Shown here: piece after piece, positions 53,707-64,000 of the stretch
Numbering within the stretch: position 1 is the stretch's first letter
Layout: the number at the start of each line of letters is the position of its first letter
Source of the DNA: Omphiscola glabra
Taxonomy: Eukaryota > Mollusca > Gastropoda > Lymnaeidae
Length of the DNA stretch: 64,000 bases
Direction of reading: 5' to 3'
Assembly (NCBI GenBank): GCA_964017045.1
Contig: OZ024807.1
Coordinates: forward strand, 11,353,893-11,417,892
Made by a program: the position numbers and the translations under genes
Notes under the pieces: generated by a model
The model's input: only the letters and a program-made list of their open reading frames with translations
Database searches by the model: none
What the model was told of the DNA's origin: nothing

Positions 53707-54374
53707 TTGTAACACGTTTATAAAACATTACACTGAATACAATTTTAAAAAATTGGAATGAAATATCTATCCTAAATGGGGAGATTCATGTCATGTTGCT
53801 GATTAACGTTAAAATTTACTCTGGAAGTAGATCAATAAGTTGTTAATGTCAACGCATTAAGGCATACACATGTTGATCGGACGCCTGGTAATTTTTTTTT
53901 TCTTTGTTATTGATTTCGCTTCCCAGGTCGATTAGTTGAAAGCCAATGTTGACATCGATCTTAACACTGAAGCGCCCGCGTCTGCTTAATATTTTAAGAT
54001 GTCATGCCAAATGGCATGAAAATGACAAAACACAAAATATTAAACTACGCGTTGTTTCACGCGGAAAATTGTTTGGCTGTCGATTAGTGAGGTCAAGCTT
54101 TTAAGTAATTTAAGCTATGTAGTTGCTCCCCATGTTGTTTTGTCCACGAAAATAAAACGTTGAACAAACCTTGATGGTCGTCTCTGCTGTTTTGATTATG
54201 TTTTTTCTGTAAAATACCGTAGCAACAAAATAAAGCATTGTTAATGAAGAAGTGGCCACAAAAGTAAGTTACATTCGTTTCAAAGCAGGGAAAAAAATGT
54301 CTTGCTTCTGAAGTTCAGGAAATTAGATTTAACCTAAGGCTTCCATACTTGATTAGTAGTCTGAATGTTCATTG
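53707..54374 (+). other. Intergenic, unassigned
   Basis: No gene or clear repeat. Confidence 0.4.
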
Positions 54375-54893
54375 AAGAGTTCAAGAGCAGTGCTGGGTGG
54401 GATTCATGATTTTACCCGGCACAAGTGCAGTGCTGGTTGGGGTTCATGATTTTACACCGCACAAGTTCAGTGCTGGTTGGGGTTCATGATTTTACACCGC
54501 ACAAGTTCAGTGCTGGTTGGTGTTCATGATTTTACCCGGCACAAGTGCAGTGCTGGTTGGGGTTCATGATTTTACCCGGCACAAGTGCAGTGCTGGTTGG
54601 GGTTCATGATTTTACCCGGCACAAGTTCAGTGCTGGTTGGTGTTCATGATTTTCCCCGGCACAAGTTCAGTGCTGGGTGGGGTTCATGATTTTACACCGC
54701 ACAAGTTCAGTGCTGGTTGGGGTTCATGATTTTACCCGGCACAAGTGCAGTGCTGGTTGGGGTTCATGATTTTGCACCCCACAAGTTCAGTGCTGGTTGG
54801 GGTTCATGATTTTACACCGCACAAGTTCAGTGCTGGTTGGGGTTCATGATTTTACCCGGCACAAGTGCAGTGCTGAGTGGCGCTCATGATTTA
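54375..54893 (+). repeat. 40-bp tandem repeat, about 13 copies
   Basis: The unit contains GCAGTGCTGGTTGGGGTTCA and TGATTTTACCCGGCACAAGT, with CACCGCACAAGTT variants in alternation. A decayed outlier lies at about 55838-55890. Confidence 0.96.
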
Positions 54894-55149
54894 CACGACT
54901 TAATAAATGTATAGAAGCCTTACACGTTATTAATCTTTGTATATTTGCGAATACTAATATTTTAGATTTCGAGGATTATACTTTTTCACCTTCTGCTTAA
55001 GGTAATATATTTTTTTAAAATGTTTATTTGATTAAGCACCTTTTCAATGTAAATTTGTTAGTATAGTTATGCAGACGACGTGTTTACGTTATCTTTTTCC
55101 CGTGAATGAACTCTAGCTGACCCCAAGCCCGGGGTCTCTCTTGGCCTTG

Positions 55150-55263
55150 TTTACAACTAAATAAAATATTTATTGTATTATTTAGAATTCGGTAGAAAAA
55201 TCTAGACAAATAAGGAAAGTAAAACAATGTGTAAGCCCGTTCGAGAAATTTCTTTAAAACAGG

Positions 55264-55301
<38 letters not shown>

Positions 55302-55680
55302 AGCCCAAGGAAGGAAGTGAGAGGGAGATATTATTGCCATTACGATAGAGCTTTGCCTATACGAGACAGAGATTCTTTACTAACATTACCTGTGTGTGTG
55401 TTGTGTAGATTTCCTTTTCATCATTATACCTTTTACAACATTTATCCTCTTAAACATTGTACCGATACCAGCCACTTATTAAACTGTAAGTCAGTAATTT
55501 TGATTTCTTTCTTTCTGATTTTGTTATTTATTAATAACTTAATAAAATTATTAAATTGTAATCAACCCTAGTTTGGGCTTCCTTTCTTTGTTATTGTATT
55601 TAGTTTTTGGAACTGTACTGTTTTAGAACGAGCCATTTAATTTAATAAGAGATTAAATTCTCTAATCCTACCACAGTACG
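55150..55680 (+). repeat. Dispersed repeat, copy 2, with (TA)n microsatellite
   Basis: The partner of 50320-50960, sharing the ordered segments listed there. A TA run sits at 55264-55299. Confidence 0.4.
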
Positions 55681-55890
55681 TGACAGTATACTTAAATGGA
55701 CTATTGTTAATGTAACTATCTTTGGTATAGTTTTTCTTTGTATACTGGTTTTCATTCCTTTGTTAAGTTGTGTTCATCCAACGAGGCAAATCTTTAACAC
55801 ATATTTAATTTGCAAAATATATTATGGTACGTAACAGTGGGCTTTATGACTTTATACAACACAAGCGAAGTGCTGATCGGGCTTCATTTG

Positions 55891-56716
55891 AACACATAGT
55901 TTCATGTTTCAGTGTCTTAATGAAAAAAGTAGCCCATCTCCGGAAGAAACTCCTCTAAAAATCATGGGAAAAAACGAGTAATTTTTTGTTAACATTACGC
56001 GCGATACATAATTCAATGGAATTTGTTTTAAAATTTCAACAAATTATATTTTAAATATTATTCTCACCACAGTCTTATCACTGAAAATTAATTGAGCCTT
56101 TAATTTGGTGGATCGATTTCGCAATGCCGTATAAATCTTTAAAGTCTATTTCCATACATTATATGGGTATTCCATAGTCAGATCAAAGTTCGTTGAGAAA
56201 CTGGGCTAACGGCTCAGTTGATTTTAAGGATTGAGAAAGAGAGTAAAAAGCACGAAAGGATAGGACGCCAAAGCAAATCATTACAGATTGGAGAAAAAAA
56301 GAAAGAATCTAAAGATAAAAAACAACAACAAAAAAAAAACAAATGATTGAACTTGCATTGATGAAGTTTCCCCATGATCAAATTCATGGGCGCAGCGGAT
56401 GCTTTAGTCACTGTTGCTGTCAACTGTCAACACTATTGGTATCTATATTTCTTTTTCAAATATTAGTGAATTAGCAAAGGCAGCACTTGTGCATCTATGC
56501 CATCATGCATATGCGTTGAAGATAAAGGAAATCCAATGCCCACAGCACTGTTTGGTGAAGTAAGGCGCAGACTATCATGTGTGTAAAATGACAAGGTGAA
56601 GTTGTCGCAAACTAATTAAAGTTTTTTTTTTCAAAGAGAAGATACACAAACGAAACACAATTTAATTATTTCCTAATATCTAATTAATAATACAGACTAA
56701 AAAGAAGAGTATGAAA
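55891..56716 (-). other. 3' flank of gene D
   Basis: No gene is seen. ATTAAA on the minus strand (56666-56661), about 50 bases after the stop, is a weak polyadenylation signal candidate. Confidence 0.35.
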
Positions 56717-57208
56717 TTATTCATCAGGCCAACTTATTTCAGAGGCCTTCTTGCAATGACCGTCATAAAGCCACTTTTTCATGTCATACTTTTTTGGTTG
56801 AGCGACTTGAGTGTTAAAATATTTGCATATTTCACAACCAGTTTCGTGTAACAGCGTATCTTCCCCTAACACATATGAGTCTTTGATAGCCAACTGTTCA
56901 CTGTACCGCACGGGGTCAGACGCGAGCTCTTTGAGGTGAAGGGCCAGCGACTTTGGCGTCTTGAAGTGAGCCGAATTGATGAAAAGTCCCTTGGGGAAAT
57001 ATTTGTCGTAGCTACCGCCACCCCGCACCACAGGGATGATGTGGCGGCCGGGCGCGAAATTCCGGAAGAGTTTCTCTGTTATGTAGTCAGTGCAGAAGGA
57101 GTTCTCAAAGGACAAGTAAAACTTGTATTGCAGGAAGTCTTCCGTGCAGTAGGCTCCAGCAGTGCATTGCTTGCCACACCGGCCGTATATGTCAACATCG
57201 ATGTATTT
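56717..57208 (-). CDS. Gene D exon 4 (last), GT10 catalytic domain
   Basis: The acceptor is TCAACTTTCAG, phase 0, and it ends ISWPDE and a stop at 56719-56717. It has all catalytic-domain signatures of the family. Confidence 0.94.
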   Translation of the reverse strand, partial: KYIDVDIYGRCGKQCTAGAYCTEDFLQYKFYLSFENSFCTDYITEKLFRNFAPGRHIIPVVRGGGSYDKYFPKGLFINSAHFKTPKSLALHLKELASDPVRYSEQLAIKDSYVLGEDTLLHETGCEICKYFNTQVAQPKKYDMKKWLYDGHCKKASEISWPDE

Positions 57209-60200
57209 CTGAAAGTTGAAAGGTAATAATAAAATATTTTACTAAATGTTTAAAATAAGAAGTTAACACAAGTCAAAAAATTACTGAAATGATTTAGTCT
57301 TTAACAATTAAATGAGAGATTTTACGCATTTTCTGAAAAACTCACATTTAAGAGTAAAATACCGTATACTAAATAAAGGGAAATAATACGCTGAATTTTC
57401 CAGGGAATCGATCACTATTAAAAGATTAATGAGTCGTAGTTTGCCCCATTTTTAATTATTTAAAAAAAAAAATATATTTATTGAAATTAAGGGACTTCGT
57501 TCAATCCGTGTGAAGTAAATAAAATCTGTAAAAAAATATTTTTAAGGACTGCAAAGAAAAAGACCTGACAATTAAACGGGCGTTTCTGCTAGACGCCTTC
57601 TTCAGCTGACAATACAAAACAAGGAACAACAAAATACTTTTAAACGATAAACAGAAATAAAAAACGTACTTTTTTTTCCGAATACCCCAATACTGTCAAC
57701 GTAGCTCGATATACAAGGAAGCGTGCTATGATTTTTAATTAGAAAGTTTCTGTTGTGTCTTGTCTTGTATCGTCTGCTGAAGAAGGCATCTCACAGAAAA
57801 AATCCGTTTGACTTTCTTGTTTTCTCTTATCAAAAGTCTAAGACATATTATCTTGTTCAACTATTTATTTCTTAATTTGTCTAAAGCAAAACTAAATATA
57901 TTTTGACATGATCTACGTTATGAAATTTTAATCTTTTACTCTCCTTTATGGTTATCATACGTTCGAGGTTGTGCCAGTCGAGAAAATAAGAGCAGCTCTA
58001 GAAATGTACCTTTAGTCTCGACTATGAACAGATAACTTTTTTAAAAATGAGGTTATTAAGAATATAGGTAAATGGATAATATTGGGTTAGTAAATGAATA
58101 ATAATTTGAATCCTCTCAACTTAAAACAGAAAAATGATAAGAAATAAATAAAATATAGAAAATTAATTGAAACTAAATACACCCATACCTCGCTTTACGG
58201 CCTAGATACGTTCCGGAAAATTTGGCCGTAGAGCGAAAAGCCGTATAATGAATCAATAATTTTGATATAAACCCATACAAATTTAATTTCATCTGTTCCA
58301 ATTTTTGTTTGAAATAATATAGTCGTTAGTTCATAAATCATTTTATTCTTTTCATTTCCTATAAAAAAATAAAAGTACAAAACATTGTAATAGTAAACAG
58401 AAATTTAAAAAAATAAACATATAAATTAAAAAACAAAAGAAATTATATGCACATATTTATACATAAAATAAAATTCACCAATTAATCCAAACAAACAAAA
58501 CAGAAACAAACACGTCAACTTACTGAGTCACAGGATATGAATAAGGTGGGATAGCACAGGATATGAATAAGGTGGGATAGCACAGGAAATAAGGCAGACT
58601 ACTAAAGCAGAGCCGCGTAAGGAGAGGGTATCTATTGGCCGCATAATGAAACATCGTGGGCCGTAAACCGAAAAAGTGCCATAATTTAAAGTTGGCCGTA
58701 AAGCGAAATGCCGTATAAAGAGCGGCCGTATAGCCAGGTATGGGTGTAAATACAATTGACTCAAAAAAAAAAAAAAAATTAAATTAAACAAGAAAAATTA
58801 ATAATTAAACTGAAATAACTAAAAATGCCACCAGCCCCCCCCCCCCAAAAAAAAAACACCAACAAAAACAACAAAACAACAACAACAAAAAAAACAAAAA
58901 AACAAAAAACAACTAACCTGCATTTCTTTGACATATTCTGCTCGCCTTGACGGCACATTACACCGGGTGACAAACCACAAGGCCGTCCTGTTCTTTTGCT
59001 TGGCGATTTCATCTGCGGCAAAGTTACGATTCGTCAAATCGGTTATGAAAGGCATTGTACATTATTTTGGAGAGGCAATAAAGTAAAAGCTGTCCCCAAC
59101 GTTATCCTTACCATGGTTAACCGTTCCTGCGATACATTCTGGAACGGTTTGGCGAATTATAATGTTATTGCAGCCTCTTAAGATTCGTAATTACACGAAA
59201 CATCAATACTTTTAAAGTTTCGGCAGCTGATTGTTTTATAGGTAGACGCTGTAAACGTGGAGGAGACAAGTTTCAACATGAATGAGACAAAGAGATATCA
59301 AATTTCAACATGAATGAGACAAAGAGATATCAAGTTTCAACATGAATGAGACAAAGAGATATCAAGTTTCATCATGAATGAGACAAAAAGGTATCAAGTT
59401 TCAACATGAATGAGACAAACAGATATCAAGTTTCAACATGAATGAGACAAACAGATATCAAGTTTCAACATGAATGAGTAAAAGAGATATCAAGTTTCAA
59501 CATGAATGAGACAAAGAGATATCAAGTTTCAACATGAATGAGACAAAGAGATATCAAGTTTCAACATGAATGAGACAAAGAGATATCAAGTTTCATCATG
59601 AATGAGACAAAAAGGTATCAAGTTTCAACATGAATGAGACAAACAGATATCAAGTTTCAACATGAATGAGACAAACAGATATCAAGTTTCAACATGAATG
59701 AGTAAAAGAGATATCAAGTTTCAAAATGAATGAGACAAACAGATATCAAGTTTCAACATGAATGAGACAAAAAGATATCAAGTTTCAACATGAATGAGAA
59801 AAAGAGATATCAAGTTTCAACATGAATGAGACAAAGAGTTATCAAGTTTCAACATGAATGAGACAAAGAGATATCAAGTTTCAACATGAATGAGACAAAG
59901 AGATATCAAGTTTCAACATGAATGAGACAAAGAGATATCAAGTTTCAACATGAATGAGACAAAGAGATATCAAGTTTCATCATGAATGAGACAAACAGAT
60001 ATCAAGTTTCAACATGAATGAGACAAAAAGATATCAAGTTTCAACATGAATGAGAAAAAGAGATATCAAGTTTCAACATGAATGAGACAAAGAGTTATCA
60101 AGTTTCAACATGAATGAGACAAAGAGATATCAAGTTTCAACATGAATGAGACAAAGAGATATCAAGTTTCAACATGAATGAGACAAAGAGATATCAAGTT

Positions 60201-63200
60201 TCAACATGAATGAGACAAAGAGATATCAAGTTTCATCATGAATGAGACAAAAAGGTATCAAGTTTCAACATGAATGAGACAAACAGATATCAAGTTTCAA
60301 CATGAATGAGACAAACAGATATCAAGTTTCAACATGAATGAGTAAAAGAGATATCAAGTTTCAAAATGAATGAGACAAACAGATATCAAGTTTCAACATG
60401 AATGAGACAAAAAGATATCAAGTTTCAACATGAATGAGAAAAAGAGATATCAAGTTTCAACATGAATGAGACAAAGAGATATCAAGTTTCAACATGAATG
60501 AGACAAAGAGATATCAAGTTTCAACATGAATGAGACAAAGAGATATCAAGTTTCATCATGAATGAGACAAAAAGGTATCAAGTTTCAACATGAATGAGAC
60601 AAACAGATATCAAGTTTCAACATGAATGAGACAAACAGATATCAAGTTTCAACATGAATGAGTAAAAGAGATATCAAGTTTCAAAATGAATGAGACAAAC
60701 AGATATCAAGTTTCAACATGAATGAGTAAAAGAGATATCAAGTTTCAAAATGAATGAGACAAACAGATATCAAGTTTCAACATGAATGAGACAAAAAGAT
60801 ATCAAGTTTCAACATGAATGAGAAAAAGAGATATCAAGTTTCAACATGAATGAGACAAAGAGTTATCAAGTTTCAACATGAATGAGACAAAGAGTTATCA
60901 AGTTTCAACATGAATGAGACAAAGAGATATCAAGTTTCAACATGAATGAGACAAAGAGATATCAAGTTTCAACATGAATGAGACAAAGAGATATCAAGTT
61001 TCAACATGAATGAGACAAAGAGATATCAAGTTTCATCATGAATGAGACAAAGAGATATCAAGTTTCAACATGAATGAGACAAACAGATATCAAGTTTCAA
61101 CATGAATGAGTAAAAGAGATATCAAGTTTCAAAATGAATGAGACAAACAGATATCAAGTTTCAACATGAATGAGTAAAAGAGATATCAAGTTTCAAAATG
61201 AATGAGACAAACAGATATCAAGTTTCAACATGAATGAGACAAAAAGATATCAAGTTTCAACATGAATGAGAAAAAGAGATATCAAGTTTCAACATGAATG
61301 AGACAAAGAGTTATCAAGTTTCAACATGAATGAGACAAAGAGTTATCAAGTTTCAACATGAATGAGACAAAGAGATATCAAGTTTCAACATGAATGAGAC
61401 AAAGAGATATCAAGTTTCAACATGAATGAGACAAAGAGATATCAAGTTTCAACATGAATGAGACAAAGAGATATCAAGTTTCATCATGAATGAGACAAAG
61501 AGATATCAAGTTTCAACATGAATGAGACAAACAGATATCAAGTTTCAACATGAATGAGTAAAAGAGATATCAAGTTTCAAAATGAATGAGACAAACAGAT
61601 ATCAAGTTTCAACATGAATGAGTAAAAGAGATATCAAGTTTCAAAATGAATGAGACAAACAGATATCAAGTTTCAACATGAATGAGACAAAAAGATATCA
61701 AGTTTCAACATGAATGAGAAAAAGAGATATCAAGTTTCAACATGAATGAGACAAAGAGTTATCAAGTTTCAACATGAATGAGACAAAGAGTTATCAAGTT
61801 TCAACATGAATGAGACAAAGAGATATCAAGTTTCAACATGAATGAGACAAAGAGATATCAAGTTTCAACATGAATGAGACAAAGAGTTATCAAGTTTCAA
61901 CATGAATGAGACAAAGAGATATCAAGTTTCAACATGAATGAGACAAACAGATATCAAGTTTCAACATGAATGAGTAAAAGAGATATCAAGTTTCAAAATG
62001 AATGAGACAAACAGATATCAAGTTTCAACATGAATGAGACAAAAAGATATCAAGTTTCAACATGAATGAGAAAAAGAGATATCAAGTTTCAACATGAATG
62101 AGACAAAGAGTTATCAAGTTTCAACATGAATGAGACAAAGAGTTATCAAGTTTCAACATGAATGAGACAAAGAGATATCAAGTTTCAACATGAATGAGAC
62201 AAAGAGATATCAAGTTTCAACATGAATGAGACAAAGAGTTATCAAGTTTCAACATGAATGAGACAAAGAGATATCAAGTTTCAACATGAATGAGACAAAG
62301 AGATATCAAGTTTCATCATGAATGAGACAAAAAGGTATCAAGTTTCAACATGAATGAGACAAACAGATATCAAGTTTCAACATGAATGAGACAAACAGAT
62401 ATCAAGTTTCAACATGAATGAGTAAAAGAGATATCAAGTTTCAAAATGAATGAGACAAACAGATATCAAGTTTCAACATGAATGAGACAAAAAAGATATC
62501 AAGTTTCAACATGAATGAGAAAAAGAGATATCAAGTTTCAACATGAATGAGACAAAGAGTTATCAAGTTTCAACATGAATGAGAAAAAGAGATATCAAGT
62601 TTCAACATGAATGAGACAAAGAGTTATCAAGTTTCAACATGAATGAGACAAAGAGATATCAAGTTTCAACATGAATGAGACAAAGAGTTATCAAGTTTCA
62701 ACATGAATGAGACAAAGAGATATCAAGTTTCAACATGAATGAGACAAAGAGTTATCAAGTTTCAACATGAATGAGAAAAAGAGATATCAAGTTTCAACAT
62801 GAATGAGACAAAGAGTTATCAAGTTTCAACATGAATGAGACAAAGAGTTATCAAGTTTCAACATGAATGAGACAAAGAGATATCAAGTTTCAACATGAAT
62901 GAGACAAAGAGATATCAAGTTTCAACATGAATGAGACAAAGAGATATCAAGTTTCAACATGAATGAGACAAAGAGATATCAAGTTTCAACATGAATGAGA
63001 CCAAAAATATATCAAGTTTGCCACATTCTAAAGAAGATATACTTACGATAAAAATCTAATATTTCTCCGAATTTTTAACTAATTAAAGTTCGACAGAATA
63101 TATGAAGTTAAACGTTTAAAAGGACTACGGCTGAAATTACAGGTTTCGCAACTCATTTAATGTTGAAGAAATAATAAATATCTCTACATTAAAATACAGT

Positions 63201-63647
63201 TACTATTATACGTTCTCGCTTTATTAAAAAAATTAAAAAAATAAAAATTAATCTGAATTTGTTTCTCCTTTCCTGGTTGGTTCGATGATTAAACTACACC
63301 TTTTTATATGCGAAGCTCAAACATTTTTATCTCTCTTCCCATCAAGGTGCGTTTGTTGTTTGTGTTGAAGCATTCGAAAACGTTGATGCATAAACATGTT
63401 ATTATTTGCTTCTTTCTATTGAACAAATTAAAATAATAATAATAAATAAATAAAATAATATCAATGGAGAATTTTGAAGAAAAAAAACAACAACAAAACA
63501 AGCTTAGAAAGCTATTCTTACAATAATTGGGCCTCTCCTCCTTAGACTTCGGGTTGGGTTTAAGTCTCGAGTAAGGTACAGGTATGTCCGAGTCAACTCT
63601 GTAACTGATGGTCAGGTTGAAGACGTGGTTCCACACGGAGCTCTCAT
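56717..63647 (-). CDS. Gene D: GT10 alpha-1,3-type fucosyltransferase, 5' partial
   Basis: Exons 63647-63522, 59012-58918 and 57208-56717 are present. The first coding exon (anchor, stem, N-terminal domain) should lie beyond base 64000, as nothing like it is found in 63648-64000. Blocks seen: SSVWNHVFNLTISYRVDSD and PVPYSRLKPNP in exon 2; IAKQKNRTALWFVTRC in exon 3; KYIDVDIYGRCG, FYLSFENSFCTDYITEK, PVVRGGGSYDKYFP, CEIC and DGHC in exon 4. The frame is intact with the same phases as the other three genes. The C-terminal domain is closest to gene C (FENSFCTDYITEKLF, HFPKGLFIN-type block). Intron 2 is 4.5 kb, mostly a 32-bp minisatellite; intron 3 holds a Tc1/mariner-type MITE. The family transfers fucose from GDP-fucose in the Golgi; the acceptor is unknown. 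Confidence 0.92.
57209..58177 (-). other. Gene D intron 3, unassigned part
   Basis: AT-rich, no gene. The segments near 57590-57605 and 57770-57795 (CTGCTAGACGCCTTCTTCAG / GTCTGCTGAAGAAGGCATC) form a short inverted pair about 180 bases apart. Confidence 0.4.
58180..58746. mobile_element. Tc1/mariner-type MITE in gene D intron 3
   Basis: It starts CACCCATACCTCGCTTTACGGCC and ends GGCCGTATAGCCAGGTATGGGTG. It is flanked by TA on both sides (58178-58179 and 58747-58748). The subterminal repeats GGCCGTA.AGCGAAA.GCCGTATAA occur at both ends. No transposase. Confidence 0.85.
58918..59012 (-). CDS. Gene D exon 3 (95 nt)
   Basis: The acceptor is GCCGCAG and the donor GTTAGT. It encodes EIAKQKNRTALWFVTRCN and RRAEYVKEM. 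Confidence 0.92.
59262..63020. repeat. 32-bp minisatellite, about 117 copies, in gene D intron 2
   Basis: The unit contains TCAAGTTTCAACATGAATGA and GACAAAGAGATA. Variant monomers (GAGTAAAAGAG, TTTCAAAATG, AAAGGTATC, GAGTTATC, TTTCATCATG) recur in fixed order. The GAGTAAAAG variant at 60663, 61111 and 61559 is spaced exactly 448 bp (14 units), as are 61975 and 62423. Three shorter or longer spacings are also multiples of 32. Confidence 0.98.
63522..63647 (-). CDS. Gene D exon 2 (126 nt)
   Basis: The acceptor is ATCGCCAG and the donor GTAAGA. Phase 1 to phase 1. Continuing the frame past the donor gives only intron sequence. Confidence 0.92.
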
Positions 63648-64000
63648 CTGGCGATCATACATGTTCAGGGCGATGGGGAAATGAAAAAAAAATGAACAAT
63701 AAAAAAAAAAAAAAAATGAACTGGAAAACTGAAACTGAAGAACTGCGAAAAAAATTAATGAAAAAGAAATTAAGAATAAATCTAAAGCTGAAGATTGTAT
63801 TAGATCTTACTGATTTATTGCAGTGCATTGCCGGTGCACCATTTGATGCAAAAGAAAAGAAAAAAAAAGAGAACAACTATATTGATGGACATGGTAACTA
63901 GAATATCAAAGCATGGTGGTGAAGTAAATATTTTAATACTTATTTTATATGCCCCAGACATAGGTCACGATACTTATTTGATAGGCAGCTTTATGTGAGT
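63648..64000 (-). other. Gene D intron 1, partial
   Basis: A-rich sequence with no exon 1 similarity. The plus-strand Lys-rich frame here is composition-driven. Confidence 0.5.

Noticed and set aside
59262..63020. CRISPR-like regular 32-bp repetition
   Set aside because: Repeats are directly contiguous with no unique spacers, and the context is a eukaryotic intron.

Overview
The window is eukaryotic nuclear DNA: AT-rich, with spliced genes (GT-AG introns), many minisatellites and many transposon remnants. The recognisable genes are all GT10 (alpha-1,3-type) fucosyltransferases. Organism is inference only: gene style and repeat content fit an invertebrate such as a gastropod mollusc, a group known for richly fucosylated glycans, but no sequence here fixes the species.

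Layout. Four GT10 genes and one gene fragment form a cluster. Gene A (+, 1-13252) enters from the left without its 5' end; its exons are 1-253, 2432-2557, 7040-7134 and 12773-13252. Gene B (+, 22505-34090) has exons 22505-23117, 24234-24359, 33148-33242 and 33602-34090. Gene C (-, 44843-42004) has exons 44843-44228, 43275-43150, 42916-42822 and 42498-42004. A truncated last-exon relic lies at 51637-51492 (-). Gene D (-, 63647-56717) has exons 63647-63522, 59012-58918 and 57208-56717, and its first exon lies beyond the right edge. All four genes share one architecture: intron phases 1, 1 and 0, an exon 2 of exactly 126 nt and an exon 3 of exactly 95 nt. The cluster therefore arose by gene duplication. 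A and B resemble each other most, C and D likewise, and the two pairs converge (++ / --).

The space between exons is filled by repeats. Introns of A, B, C and D carry unrelated minisatellites (units of 20, 23, 17, 48 and 32 bp). The largest is a 3.76-kb, roughly 117-copy 32-bp array in intron 2 of D with a 14-monomer higher-order period. Intron 3 of A holds a complete-ended, young LTR retrotransposon (8240-12568, antisense; 5-bp target duplication, tRNA-Pro-type primer site, polypurine tract) that codes only for gag-like coiled coil and no visible pol. About eleven hAT-type elements are seen, most of them short with 8-bp target duplications. One is a 1.9-kb copy with a decayed transposase, sitting inside a 70-bp satellite. 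Also present are a Tc1/mariner-type MITE, a 425-bp foldback element, non-LTR retrotransposon tails and a tRNA-derived SINE.

How the genes would work: each predicted protein is a type II Golgi enzyme (short cytoplasmic tail, signal anchor, glycosylated stem, GT10 catalytic domain) transferring fucose from GDP-fucose to acceptor glycans. Differences in stem and N-terminal acceptor-side domain between the A/B and C/D types suggest different acceptors; linkage and acceptor cannot be read from sequence alone. I found no RNA gene (other than SINE-derived), no CRISPR array and no gene outside the GT10 family that I could support.
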